Shown piece by piece: positions 25,769-37,153 of a DNA stretch of 64,000 nucleotides. Position numbers and translations under genes: made by a program. The stretch is from Utricularia gibba (Eukaryota > Streptophyta > Magnoliopsida > Lamiales > Lentibulariaceae). The stretch's first letter is position 1; each line of letters begins with the position of its first letter. The notes beneath the pieces were generated by a model that was not told where the DNA came from, ran no database searches, and saw only the letters and a program-made list of their open reading frames with translations. Where the stretch lies: NCBI GenBank assembly GCA_002189035.1, contig NEEC01000021.1, forward strand, positions 496,001-560,000. The letters are read 5' to 3'.

Positions 25769-26802
25769 ATGTTGAATCCGAGGGCTGAGGAATGGCGGCC
25801 GGCCGGTTCGAGAACGCAGAGCTCTCCCCCGGCGGCGCAGATGATGCTGGCGGTGGTGCTCCCTGCTCCGCAGTTTCGCTACTACTACTCCTACTATTGC
25901 TGTTACTCCCATCAGCATCCCCGCCCCTACTCTTGGGGCTGGGGTACGCCCGAGAAGTTGAGAGTTGAAACGCCGGTGCCGGGAAGCAGCAGTAGCTGCA
26001 AGACAAAGAGAGCAGCGCCTCGTGGGCTGACGACGGTGATGATCAAGAACATCCCTAATAAGTTAAGGTAACACCGGCAAGATAGAGAAGACGATCCCTC
26101 CCTTTTTGCTTGTTTGTGTACGTAATGGCAGCCGGGTTGCTCGCAGGAGGGACTTCATGCTCTCATTCCTCGACCGCTGCTGCGATCAGCACGGTCTGGA
26201 GTATGACTTCTTCTATCTCCCCATGGACTTCGGGTAGGCTGAAAAAAAGTAGTCTTCAGAAAGAAGAACCCGCTGAATCTATAGATCTCACTTAGAAATT
26301 TTAACACAAAATAAGAACGAAGCGATTCTCTTCCTCGATTCACCTTTTGTCCAAAAAAGAGGAGTCCTTAGTGAGGAACTGACGGTGAGCACTGCTTGCA
26401 GAAGAAAGGGCAATCTGGGGTACGCCTTTGTCAACTTGACGACGGGGGAAGCTGCTCAGAAGCTCAAGGATCTCCTGCACAACCTCCGATGGGCAGATGT
26501 GGAAATCAACGAGGGCTCTTTCATCAAGTCTAAAAAAGTCTGCGACACAACATGGGCCAGGATTCAGGTCTTGCCTTTTTCTTCATAACATGGCTTGGTG
26601 TCTTGTTCTGTATTCTGACCAACAGAATGCATTTCAAATGACCAACTCCCAGGGCAAGCGGAGACTGGTGAAAAGGTTCCAGGACTCCGTCTTCGCGTGC
26701 GACAGACCCGAGTTCTTGCCCGTGGTACTCGACCCGCCACGGGGTCGAGCCGAACCCGACCCGGCGCCTCCACGCGTCATCGGGAGATTAGGCGGCAGGT
26801 GA
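25769..26802 (+). CDS. MEI2 C-terminal-RRM protein (MCT/TERMINAL EAR1-like)
   Basis: RNA-binding protein with the MEI2-specific C-terminal RRM. Relatives are the plant MCT/OML6-7 proteins and TERMINAL EAR1, which influence leaf initiation and shoot development. Four exons join in frame: 25769-26067, 26147-26233, 26402-26567 and 26653-26802, giving 233 residues. The RRM runs from about residue 90 with RNP2-like TTVMIKNIPNKL, then LEYDFFYLPMDF, the RNP1-like NLGYAFVNL, and a tail with ACDRPEFLPVVLDPPR. The two N-terminal RRMs of full-length TE1/MEI2 proteins are absent, so it is MCT-type. I chose the exon 4 acceptor at 26653 (giving RIQGKRR) over an earlier one at 26627 because RIQGK matches the family. 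The N-terminus MLNPRAEEWRPA looks like a PAM2 (PABC-binding) motif. RRM call is strong; subfamily is inferred. Confidence 0.88.
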
Positions 26803-29412
26803 TCCGGTCTACATGTCCGTCGGCGGCGGCTGGATTGGAAGGGAAGCCTGTGATTGTTTCCGTGTAATGCAATGTGTAGAACTGAAATTAGAGGCTTTTT
26901 TAACTGTCGGTAAAACTGAAAATGTAGTGAAGTAAATTTACCTCGGTCTGGGTTGGAGCCGGGAGCCCCAAAGACAACTGGGAGGGAACGGAGTCCAGCT
27001 CCGTGAGGCAAAGCTAGATTAAACGGCAACCCATTAAGCTAGAACTCTTGGGTTGTCGACCGAAGCTTTTTTTGGCAGAACATTAGTGTTTTTGAAAACT
27101 AATCTTACTAAGATTCTATCTAAATTTTCTTTAATAATGTATAGTATGATTATTTTTCATATTTAAACACTAGAATGGTTACTTTTCAAAATCCACTATT
27201 TTTCAAAATCATTCCACGGAAGCATCTAAATGCATATTTTACATATTTGACTAGAGTTAGTTTATCATTGATGATTGGGTAGGATCAAGGATGAATTAGT
27301 TGGTGAAATACATTATTTTATATTTTCAATTTATAAAATACATTTCTTTGAAAAGTTTTCATGTATTTCTGTTTTTTTAATCTTCATTTTATTTTCAATC
27401 GATATAAAATCATATTTATCTTATGATTTTTCAAAGTAATTTAATCAAAGTGAAATTAAGATATGATTTGATATTCAAACATCTATCATAAAAATAGCAT
27501 ATGTCTTTGATTGAGTCATTCACATGATTTTATCTAAGTGTCTATATATTTTTAATCGTTAATTATATTCCATAAATAAAACAGTATGTGGAAGATATAT
27601 TTTGCAAAACAAAAATGCAAAATGATGTATTTCATCAATTTAACCCAAAAACGTGTATTTTACAAATTAAAAATACAAAATGATATATTTCACAAATTTT
27701 ATACTACAATTTTTCTTCTTGGGTATGCCCATAAGAACTCACACCCATAAGAGGATTGAGAGAGAAGACCATGGTTCATGGTTGGGTAGCATAATAATAA
27801 AAGCTCTATAGCTCACTATCTAGGGAGGCTAAACAGGGTTGAGAGAAAATGATCACATTGCAAAATACTAATCTAGAACTAATTGGCTTGTATCATGAAT
27901 GGTGAGTACATTAGGTGTAATAGATATGATATATCTTGATTCTACATCATGTACCATAATAAAATATGACAGTTGTGCACATATATCAAGGAGGCATTGT
28001 ATATAAAACTATTGTACAAGTAGAAACAATGTAGAGAATCATTCAAGAAACTAATATTTGATTTACATTCAAACCCTTATATTGAATGATCCTCTCAAAT
28101 TCTTATCCTTCAGTCTCTTATTTTCTTTTATTCCAATAATGCAAGCAGCTACAAACAAATCTTTGTTTAATCACATCTTGGATTATATTTTTCTGTTATT
28201 AAATCCCAAATTGCTTTGAATCTATAAATCAAAGTAAGTTGACTAATGCACAAATTATAGTGTGTTGACATATGTTTTTTCATTTACTCCCATTGAGTGA
28301 CACTTATCTAATTATTATGTGAAGTTGATAGCAGCCTATTCAACCATGTAAAAAGTTTCTCATTCCAACACTATATAGTTTGCTTTGTTAAATTCTTGAA
28401 GTTTGGAGAAATATCACCATTGGAGGCATATAATTTAAAAAGGGGTGGAATTATAGATAAATAAATTTTGATTAGAAGACTCAAAAGAATTCTCATTACC
28501 TAATATGGTTAACTTTAGTATTATACATTTTTAATTATCTTCAAAAACAACAACAAATTTCAGAGACATGAAGCAGTAACTACGGTATCATAATTTGTGT
28601 AATAAAAAATGAGAAATATTTCACATTCTCTCTTTATAAACCAACAAATGCACATGAAATGTTAGCTTTTGTTAAATCACTCATGAATTTTTATTTAATG
28701 AGTAATGATATTTAATATTATGAATTATTTATTAAGATTATTTTCATTTCTTTATTTATAGTGAAATTAATATTCAAGTTCTAGATCTATCAATTTAAAT
28801 ATAATAAAACGTAAAAAGATACTATCCTTTTCATTGGTTCATTTAGAAAATTAGCTACAGGTACAATTTATTCTTCACTGTCAGTTAAAATTTTTTACAT
28901 TACAAATATCTACTTTTTTCACACACTAAAGAGGAGATGACCAAGTTTCTAATAGATCTCATTTTCACTACCGATTTCGACTTTTTTGTCAAAAATATCT
29001 GATTTGAATATGCTTTGTCCATACATTCCTCCAAGTTGCGTATGCGTGTATCCTATTTATGTTAAATAATTATATTTATTTACTAATTTCACATTTTATG
29101 GGTATGCGTATTTATTTTTTTTAGATTAATTTATTTTAAAAAATTAAGAAAAGTAATATGTTTGTAACGTGTATTAGTTTTGTTTTTTCTTTCGAATATG
29201 AACATATGCGATTAAGTAATTCGATTTGTTTTGAATTAATGTCAATCGGATATATTATTTTAATTTATTATTAATTTTTAATTTAATGAATAATAGTTGA
29301 TTATAATATCATACCTAAATAGGTCGATCTAGAACGTGAGGCGGTCTAATGTTAATTTTTTTTATTTTTTTAATTTGAATTTCTTTCTCAGGCCCAACTA
29401 GGGTTTCCTCCA
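26803..29412. other. AT-rich intergenic spacer with repeats
   Basis: Spacer between the MEI2-type and eIF5 genes. A GC-richer block at about 26936-27065 is probably the 3' UTR end of the MEI2-type gene or a fragment I cannot place. It contains an inverted-repeat element near 27298-27697. No supported gene. Confidence 0.5.
27298..27697. mobile_element. Putative MITE with imperfect ~46-bp terminal inverted repeats
   Basis: The left end TTGGTGAAATACATTATTTT is matched, inverted, by the right end around 27650-27697, at about 80% over 46 bases. A second partial copy of the right end lies just inside it, near 27603-27645. There is no coding capacity. The class is not assigned because target-site duplications are not clear. 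Confidence 0.5.
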
Positions 29413-29415
29413 CTC

Positions 29416-29425
29416 TTTATATATA
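29416..29425 (+). promoter_or_regulatory. TATA box of the eIF5 gene
   Basis: TTTATATATA precedes a pyrimidine-rich probable start region (about 29445-29465) in the right orientation for eIF5. The sequence fits a plant TATA box. Confidence 0.6.
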
Positions 29426-30147
29426 CCCATTGGTTCCGTGATCCAATCTCCCAGTTCCTCCATCAGCTCAGGTTCTGAAGCGAAATTTTCATCCTGCGGT
29501 CGTTTCCGATCTGCTTTCGTCTTCCGTATTGAGAGAGGTTCGGTATCGGCTGAATCATTTTCTGTTGTGAGTTGTGCGTTTTTTTTTAATCTGTGTATGA
29601 GTTTTCTGTGAATCGAATATATTTGATGGCGCTTGGTGTTCCAGTTTTCTGTGATTCTCTTACGGAGTCGAGTTCAGATCTGCGATAGGGTTTTGTTGAA
29701 TTAATGGAATATTTCTAATTGAATCCTATGATTGAAGAAAACGTGTGAATTTGGTCTTCTGTTGGCTTTCTTTTCTTCTACGCGACGGTGTATTCATAGG
29801 TTGTTGCTCTTGTGGATCTGAAGCTTTGGGTTTGCCGAATTGGATTTGTTTGCTGTCTGAAATGGATAGAGCTCGGATCTTCTATGTATTATGTCGGTTA
29901 TACGGAGGGGAGATTAAAACGCCTATTTTCCGTTTTGGTATTTTTAATTGAAAATATTTTTGACTATTGGAATGCGGTTTACATGGGTTGCTAGGTGTTT
30001 GGATTGAATTAGCTAATATGTTTTTGAGCTGATTGATTCGTGTTGATATAAATTATTCTGACTTTGAAGCTTTTCAGGTGTTGTCTAGCAGAGTTGCGGT
30101 GATACCCGTTAGCAACAGTGGAGGGTTTTAAGTTTGTAGCTTCTTTT
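29426..30147 (+). other. eIF5 5' leader with an untranslated intron
   Basis: The stretch from the probable start site to the uORF is T-rich and resembles a leader with an intron. A good acceptor (GAAGCTTTTCAG) ends at 30077. The donor is not certain; GTGAGTTGTG near 29567 is one candidate. Short open frames inside it are taken as intronic. Confidence 0.5.
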
Positions 30148-30384
30148 ATGTCTGAACGGGAATCCCACTTTTTATCATCGGTTGGGTTTCTTGTGGAGCA
30201 TTTTCCATCGCCCAGAATAAAGGGTAGACGTCCTGTTCCAGAAGTTGGCTGTATGCATCTGAGGTCTCGAGAAGGATTCAACATAAACTGTGAACACTAT
30301 CAGTTTATGCTTGGTTTACCGGCTGTGAAAAATTACCAAGAGACTGGGAAAGAACACTCTGTATTCATCTCATCTGTTTTCTGA
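30148..30384 (+). CDS. Upstream ORF of eIF5, 78 codons (likely conserved-peptide uORF)
   Basis: This is the first ATG after the leader acceptor at 30077. It encodes 78 residues beginning [11 protein letters not shown], with a central [11 protein letters not shown], and ending [12 protein letters not shown]. The stop is 23 bases before the eIF5 ATG, in a different frame. I recall that plant eIF5 (Arabidopsis At1g36730) is in the published set of conserved-peptide uORF families; that is memory, not a search. An ORF this long in a leader suggests selection on the peptide. The expected role is translational control of eIF5 itself, probably in cis. Confidence 0.65.
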   Translation: MSERESHFLSSVGFLVEHFPSPRIKGRRPVPEVGCMHLRSREGFNINCEHYQFMLGLPAVKNYQETGKEHSVFISSVF

Positions 30385-30407
30385 TTAAAGTTATCCCCTT
30401 TCTGGAA

Positions 30408-31751
30408 ATGGCTTTGCAGAATATTGGTGCTGGTAACAAGGATGATGCCTTCTACAGGTATAAGATGCCTAGAATGATTACTAAAATTGAGGGTCGTGGG
30501 AATGGAATCAAGACCAATATAGTCAATATGGTTGAAATTGCCAAGGCTCTTGGCAGGCCTGCATCTTACACTACAAAGTATTTTGGCTGTGAGTTGGGAG
30601 CACAGTCGAAGTTTGATGAGAAGACTGGTACATCACATGTCAATGGCGCCCATGATACTGCTAAGCTTGCTGGACTCCTTGAAAACTTCATTAAGAAATT
30701 TGTCCAGTGCTATGGCTGTGGCAACCCTGAAACTGAAGTCATCATAACAAAATCCCAAGTGATCAATCTCAAGTGTGCAGCCTGTGGTTTCATCTCCGAA
30801 GTTGACATGAGGGACAAGTTGACGACATTCATTCTTAAAAACCCTCCAGAAGCAAAAAAGTCGTCCAAGGACAAGAAGGCAATGAGGAGGGCCGAGAAGG
30901 AGAGGCTGAAAGAAGGTGAGGCCGCTGATGAAGAGCAGAAGAAACTTAAGAAAGAGGCATCTAAGAAGAAAGTCTCAACTGGGAGCACCAAGGATGCAGT
31001 CACAAAAGCCGCAGGCAAGAAAAAATCTCAATCTGATGAGGAGCAATCTCCCACCGGAAGCCAAGTAGATGAGCAGGAAGTTTCTGTGGCTGCTGCGGAT
31101 GATAGTGATGATGAGGTGGAGTGGCAGACAGACATTTCCGCAGTCGCCGCGCAACGTGCCATCCAGGAGCAGCTCAATGCAGTCACAGCAAGTATGGTCA
31201 TGCTCTCAGCAAACGAGGACAAGAAAGAATCAGCAAAAACTTCTCCCCCAAGAGAAGAGAAACCCAAAGCTAGCGGAAACTCTAATGGAGTCCATGGTCC
31301 TGGTCTCATCCACTCAATAAAACAGTATCTGAAGAAAGGTACCCCGGTCACTCAACTGAAATCCTTCCTGGACTCTCTCCCCGGCACAGAGCAGGAGATC
31401 ATGGACGCCTTGTTGGAGGCCTTATTCGAGGGAGTCTCGAAAGGCTTCTCCAAAGAGGTTATGAAAAAGAAAAGCTACCTCGCAGCTGCGGTGCAGGAGG
31501 AGGGCTCACAGCCTCTCCTTCTCCACGCCATCGAGGCCTTCTGCACGAAAGCAGCAGCTCCGGAGGCAGCGAAGGAGGTGGCTCTGGTCCTGAAGTCGCT
31601 CTACGACGGCGACGTGCTCGAAGAGGAGTACATTGTGGAGTGGTACAAGAAAGGTTTGGTTGGCAGCAACAAGAGCTCTCCCATCTGGAAGAACACCAAG
31701 CCGTTCGTGGAGTGGCTCCAGAGCGCCGAATCTGAATCCGAAGAAGAGTAA
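30408..31751 (+). CDS. eIF5: Eukaryotic translation initiation factor 5
   Basis: GTPase-activating protein for eIF2 in start-codon selection, cytosolic, part of the 43S pre-initiation complex. It is a single coding exon of 447 residues, usual for plant eIF5. The N-terminal eIF2-beta-like domain starts [20 protein letters not shown], with the catalytic Arg region just before YRYKMPRM. The zinc-ribbon cysteines are in QCYGCGNPE and KCAACGF. A Lys/Glu-rich linker follows (about residues 145-215). The C-terminal W2/HEAT domain ends with [10 protein letters not shown] and acidic ESESEEE. A long uORF sits just upstream, so initiation at this ATG probably depends on leaky scanning or reinitiation. 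Call is very strong. Confidence 0.97.
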   Translation: MALQNIGAGNKDDAFYRYKMPRMITKIEGRGNGIKTNIVNMVEIAKALGRPASYTTKYFGCELGAQSKFDEKTGTSHVNGAHDTAKLAGLLENFIKKFVQCYGCGNPETEVIITKSQVINLKCAACGFISEVDMRDKLTTFILKNPPEAKKSSKDKKAMRRAEKERLKEGEAADEEQKKLKKEASKKKVSTGSTKDAVTKAAGKKKSQSDEEQSPTGSQVDEQEVSVAAADDSDDEVEWQTDISAVAAQRAIQEQLNAVTASMVMLSANEDKKESAKTSPPREEKPKASGNSNGVHGPGLIHSIKQYLKKGTPVTQLKSFLDSLPGTEQEIMDALLEALFEGVSKGFSKEVMKKKSYLAAAVQEEGSQPLLLHAIEAFCTKAAAPEAAKEVALVLKSLYDGDVLEEEYIVEWYKKGLVGSNKSSPIWKNTKPFVEWLQSAESESEEE

Positions 31752-32325
31752 GAGCCTCATCCCTGAGTTCCTCCTGTTTTCTTGGTACGGATAATGCACG
31801 TGTCTTTCCTTTTCCAAGCAATAAGGCCATGGGAGTGCTCCTGTGCTGAGTTTGCTGTGTGTTGAACTACATTCTCCCTATCTACTCCGTTAAATACGTG
31901 GATTTATGTTGATTGTCATTTACATTTTTATGTTAAAATTTCTATTTTTTAAACATGTAATTAATAATAATAATTTAAATATATGGTTTTAACAATAATA
32001 ATTTTTTTTTATTGGTGTCAAAGATGTCCCACTCTAGTAATTTTTATTCGATGATTAATGTTGCCATGAAATGTATTCAAATTGAAAAAAAAAAACTATA
32101 CGGAAAAGTATTTTGAAATCGATATAATATAATTCAGATACGAAATCGGTTTTCCATTTTGAAAATCGGTAGTTGAATATCGATCCTAAACTCCCAACTG
32201 CTCATCCCTAACAAGCAACAACTGAATGGACAACGATTCGTCGTCGTAAACGACAGTTCAATGTTATGGGAAGCCGTACTGGAGAAGGGAAGGGGTCTGT
32301 CTGTCTGTCTGCCTGTGCAGTCTCC
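31752..32325. other. Convergent 3' region of eIF5 and the RBM42-like gene
   Basis: 574 bases between two convergent stop codons, holding both 3' UTRs and an AT-rich spacer. A short CTGT tetranucleotide run lies near 32297-32312. No gene seen. Confidence 0.55.
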
Positions 32326-34213
32326 TCATTTATGAAGGACACTCTTCTTTGGTTGCTTGGTCTTCTTCTGAGAGTAATACTGCATTCACACACACAGAAT
32401 GAGAGAACGAAATACATGCGGCTACTAGATACAGATAGCACGAGCCTTACCTTTTGTCTCTCCAGGGCTTCAACATCGGTCCTTTCCTTCCAGTTGCTTT
32501 TCCGGAGTTTAATTGGACGATTGCCAACATACTTCCCTGAGCCAAGAACAAGAAACCTGGTAAGAGGGCTGCCAGAGGTCCATGTAGTTTGATTTAAACC
32601 AAAAGGGATGGATGCTTCTCATTCGGGAAGTTGAAGGGGGGTGAAAGGAGAGTGCGGAGAGGATACACCAAACAAACTCAAGTGTGCAAGTGGCTGTGCT
32701 TACCATTCATTTCCTTGAGTGCTGCCGCGAGATCCGCTGGGTTGGAAAAGCTGACAAACCCAAAGCCTTTGGTTTTCCCAGTGCGTTTGTCCCGAACAAC
32801 CTAATTCATGATCAGATAGATCACCCTTAGAGACACTTCCGTCTTATCCAGCAAATGCTTTACATATGTGACATGGAGAGTGAAGATCACACACAAAGAG
32901 GATAAACAGATGGTATGAATATAAAGGTAGTTAGTAGTAGGAGAGCGTGAGGGTGCATACAACCTAGACCAACATTGCTCATCATCGATAAATGCAATTA
33001 CTCAGTCACAACATGATAATCAAAAATTCCTACAGAGGTGAAAATGCCAGAGTTTCACGATACAATATTAACCCTAGTTATTTCACCATCTTGATCTCTT
33101 TTGTTGGCTGATCACCACGAGTTCATTGGCGGTCAGCTTTGGAGGCAGCATTCAAACAATTTCGACAAAAAAAGGGGAAACCATCGGAAAATGGCATCAT
33201 GAATAACAAGCACATGCAAGTTATGTGATCTGAGCTGACCCATTTTGGTTAGAGAAAGTAAACCATCGCGCAAATACTGGATGACCACATAGCAATTGCG
33301 GCAAGGAGAATACTACCTTAATGAAGTCAAATGAGAGCTCCATGAACTTCAAACAAAAATCTGAAGACAACATGCTAATACTCATGTACACCACTCAACC
33401 AATGAATAAAGGGGGTGGGGGAAGAAAAAGGTTCGGTAGTTGCGTACCTTGGCCATGTTAAAGGAAGGAAATCTTGAAAATGCTTTAGATAAAACATCAT
33501 CATTCACCTCATTCCCAAGGTCACCACAAAAAAGCCGATAGTCATCTGTATGGCCAGTTGCAAACAAAAAGAGATGTAAGCCTACCCTTGATAATACAAA
33601 AAGAGATGGCACATTCACACGTACTCTCAGGCCATTCAGCAAGCGTAGGATCCTCCCATGTTTGCCCAGCTGCTTTCCGGGGAATAGCCCTCTTCTTGGT
33701 CTCCGCTTTGTGCTCAATATCGCTGCTGGCCAGCGCAGCCTTTACGCTTTCAAGAGCTTCCGGTGTTATGGTTTGGGCGTCCCTCTGAAACAGCTGCTGC
33801 GCCTGCTCCCATACCAGGAAAAATTAAGAGGGGACAGTACCAAAAACCAACAAGAATATATATAAAGCTAGTTTGCCGCTGATTATGGTGGCTCTATCAC
33901 AATCTCCCCGATTTCCTCAGCACATTAATCACAACAGCCACCAACTTTCCGAATCTCCTTAATTAGGGCACGGAAGAGAATTTGGGAGAAAATTACAGAG
34001 ACTTGCCTGCTGATATTGTGGTAACGAGTAGACAGTAGACGCAGCGGGATAAACCGGTGGAGGAGCTGCACCAATGTAAGGCGCAGAAGCCGGCGTCGGC
34101 GCCTGCTGAAGATGAAAAGGGGTTGGGAAATAGGATGTACCCGCGGCACTGTATGCGTACTGGGACGATGATGAGGCTGACGCAGCCGAAGTGCTCGAAT
34201 TTGACGTCGACAT
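32326..34213 (-). CDS. RBM42: RNA-binding protein, RBM42 type
   Basis: Single-RRM protein homologous to animal RBM42, implicated in splicing and hnRNP K-linked complexes; nuclear. Six exons on the minus strand join in frame: 34213-34007, 33802-33625, 33545-33448, 32800-32704, 32536-32451 and 32379-32326, giving 239 residues. The N-terminus is low-complexity (Ser/Ala, then Pro/Tyr/Gln). The RRM begins after WEDPTLAEWPENDYRLFCGD, with GNEVNDDVLSKAFSRFPSF and RNP1 KGFGFVSF, then KYVGNRPIKLRKSNWK. The C-terminus is basic, KQPKKSVLHK. Intron 1 uses a GC donor (CAG|GCAAGT, minus strand at 34006). The start is the ATG of MSTSNSSTSAAS; upstream in-frame codons contain no ATG. Call is strong. Confidence 0.94.
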
Positions 34214-35268
34214 CGCGAGCTGCCTGGGAAGAGAATCAACACAAACGACTACGCCTTCCGGCACGGCAGGGATCAGCGACGGTTATTTATAGCGTCGTAA
34301 ATCGGAAACTCAAAGCCAGGAGGACCTTTCCATAACTGTCTGAGCCGGGCCTCGCTTCTGAGCCCATTCATTTTGGACGCCCAACAATATTCACCATTTT
34401 TTAAAAAAATTATATCTAAAGACTGATGTCTCGTACTAAATTGAATTCATATTTTAAATTATATAAAATAGAATTATTTTTTAGATTATATGAATATAAT
34501 TAATTTTAAATTATAAAAATGTTTTATAAAATAATATAAATTAATAAATAATATATATGGTAAAAAATTAATATATTAAATTATATAATAATTTAATATT
34601 ATAATATAAATATATTTTTAGAATAAATAATATAATTTTTAAATTAATTTTTAATTTAATCACTAGAATATAGATTGAAAAAATTTAATAATTTACAAAA
34701 TTAATTATAAAATTTGAATTTATGATTTTATTATAAACGATTAACGATTATAATTTTAAATTATGTATACAAAACATACCCTGAATTGAATTCAAATTCA
34801 ACTCAATTTAATGCATTTTCTTTTTTGTAAATAGATATAAAAAAATATTAAATTCTTGTTATTTATATAAATAATCAAATCTAATGGATATTTAATAATT
34901 ACTACAATTAAAACAACATTTAAGATAAATAATTCATAATTAAAAAATTATATTATTTATGTAATCGAATTTATTAATTTTTAATTATACTTATTATAAA
35001 ATATTTTTAAAATAAAAATTATTTTATTTAATTTTTAGAATTTAGTTAATTTTTTTACAAAATTTGTAAGATTGAATAATCATTTTCATTTACTGCTACT
35101 CTGTGCGAGATGGATCAAATTCCAGACAGTAATTCCTTCGCCGCTGTTGCTGCTGCTCCTTGAGAATGGAGGATATGCGCAGCTGCAACTGGAGAGAGAC
35201 GCCTGAGACCCGAACCAGAAGAACTGCGTTACCAAGATTAGGTCTTAAACACGCAGCGGATAAGCCCA
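34214..35268. other. RBM42 promoter and very AT-rich spacer
   Basis: Positions 34214-34370 are GC-richer leader or promoter of the RBM42-like gene. Positions 34390-35090 are extremely AT-rich with no gene. The end holds the 3' UTR of the small membrane protein gene. Confidence 0.5.
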
Positions 35269-35598
35269 TCAATTTCCCCAGTTGGATGAGGGGTTCTGGG
35301 GCTGGACGGTGCTGTAGAATCGGGTTAATCTCCTTCGGATGATGGGCTTCGGCTTGATCACCTTCTTCCGCAACCCGAATATCTCCTGCACCAGCGGCAC
35401 ATGAACCAGCACAAGCTTCCACGCCGAGAACCAACCTTCAAAGCAAACGGATGAGGCCCCAAACCGCCCATAGAATCAAATCGAGATAATGGGTACCAGG
35501 AGAAGCGAACCTAGGAGGAGTACTGCGAAGGTGAAAAGAATCGCCAGAAGGGGCCGAAGAAGAAGGAACTCCAGGTATTCGAAGTCGGCCGATTCCAT
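35269..35598 (-). CDS. Small single-pass membrane protein, uncharacterised
   Basis: I recognise this only as a small plant protein of unknown function. Two exons on the minus strand, 35598-35511 and 35435-35269, join across a 75-base GT-AG intron to give 84 residues. The N-terminal MESADFEYLEFLLLRPLL leads into a membrane helix (about residues 12-34). A segment that looks conserved follows, WKLVLVHVPLVQEIFGLRKK, then a basic tail (KPKPIIRRRLTRFYS). The joined reading is convincing because both exons are hydrophobic or basic in the expected order and the frame closes. Topology is probably N-out or lumenal with a cytosolic basic tail, by the positive-inside rule. Confidence 0.75.
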
Positions 35599-37153
35599 TC
35601 TGCTCTCTCTTCTTGTCCACCCTAAGAAGCAAGTTGTAATCTTTAATATTCTTTATCTATGAAAACCTAGATAACTTGAGAGGAACACGCTTTTCGATAG
35701 TAAACAGCGACTTCGACACACATTCCTCATTTGAACTTGCTCAAAAATCTTGTGGAGGTCGGAAAAATTCGATCTTTTTTATCTGGGTTTTGCATGACGG
35801 TCTTGTTTCCTGTTTCTGAACAAAAAAAAGGATTGGTAGAGAACAGAGCTCAGGTAGAGGTTTCGCGCAAGTTTGGTGGCGTCAATTGTAGCTGATTTCT
35901 TCATGTGGAACAGAGGAACCTGCAACAGAAGAGCTTTTATGGGTGTAGCTTAAAGTATGTTTCTGTTTACTCGTATCGCGAGCTGAAATGGCCATTTCAA
36001 GCTTCCCTCTTTCCTACCCTTCTTGTGCAATTGCTGGCCTGCATCTTCCTACAAGTTTAATATTCTTGTGCAATTCCTGCCTCCACTGATTTTCATCGAA
36101 AGTTATCAAGTTGCTCAATCACATTTTCTGATCCATCTCTAGTACAGAGAATCAGCTCGTGAGAGCTTCAATTCCTTCTCCGATGGTGGTTTCTGATTCC
36201 CTGCTCACTTCAAGCTATTAGAAAGATATTAGAAAGAAAGAGAGTAGAGAGTCCACTTTTCTGTGACGAGAAAGAAGCATCTCTGTGTAGAATGAATGCG
36301 CTGCCCTGCAATTTTTTTTCACACCAATTCAAGAACCAGAACGAACCAATTGAAAGGTAGAACGAAAAGCATGTACAGTCTCTGTGATTGCAGTAGCCAT
36401 AATCGTTTGCTTTGCTGTCTGCGGTAGTTTTTTCTTCTCTTTTCATGCTGTCATAACTATAACCCTCCATTTTAGTTAATACCCATCACGTCACTAAGCA
36501 TCAACCACAGCCATAAACATTTTAGAGGAGAAACAGCAGCATGACAAGGACAACCATTCAACTTTCATCTGAGGTTTCACAAAATAACAAGCCCCATTTC
36601 AGCTTTCAGACTGCTTGTTTCCTTTCTTTATTACAAGGACTTTGTAGTATGCTCAAGATTGAAACTTTTTAAACCTTTCACAAAATGGTCGCTCCCACTC
36701 ACATAAAGCTTGTATTTTGGAGATTCAGTTCCAGTGGCAAACCAAAATAATACTCAAAAGATATGAATATAAATGATCAATTATCCTGAATACACGGTTC
36801 AATCCAAGGAAATCTATTCCTATGCCTCCACTAAGGATCAGATGGCTCCTGACCATGTAAAGGGATTGAAATACTTACATGTGGACTCTCCTGATCAGCG
36901 ATGAGGAAGGATCAGCATCCCTAATCATGTTAACCAAGCAATCAAAACATATATATCAACGCTCAACAAGGCAAGACTTTTAAGCCACTTGAAAATGGTC
37001 TTGATTGATGATCGCTACTTTTTCTGGGAAAAGATCATCATTGTCTTTGAGTTTCCATATCTCTCCATTTGAAAGAACTCGCCAAGAGATCTGGGGGTGG
37101 AGAGCTGAACAATCTGCAGGAAATTAACTATAACTCGTGAGTCTTATAAACTA
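35599..37153. other. Promoter of the small membrane protein gene and 3' UTR of the NIPA-like gene
   Basis: No coding ORF is supported. Less AT-biased than other spacers, so much of it may be transcribed as 5' and 3' UTR of the flanking minus-strand genes. The minus-strand frame at 36210-36470 shows no homology. Confidence 0.45.

Noticed and set aside
26627-26652. Alternative acceptor for the last MEI2-type exon (CAACAG before AATGCA)
   Set aside because: It is in frame but would insert NAFQMTNSQ into the conserved RIQGK junction; the later acceptor matches the family.
26936-27065. GC-richer block suspected as organellar DNA or rRNA fragment
   Set aside because: I could not match it to any plastid, mitochondrial or rRNA sequence by eye; probably 3' UTR or unknown repeat.
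30710-31351. Long minus-strand ORFs opposite eIF5
   Set aside because: Shadows of the Lys/Glu-rich eIF5 coding strand; no homology.
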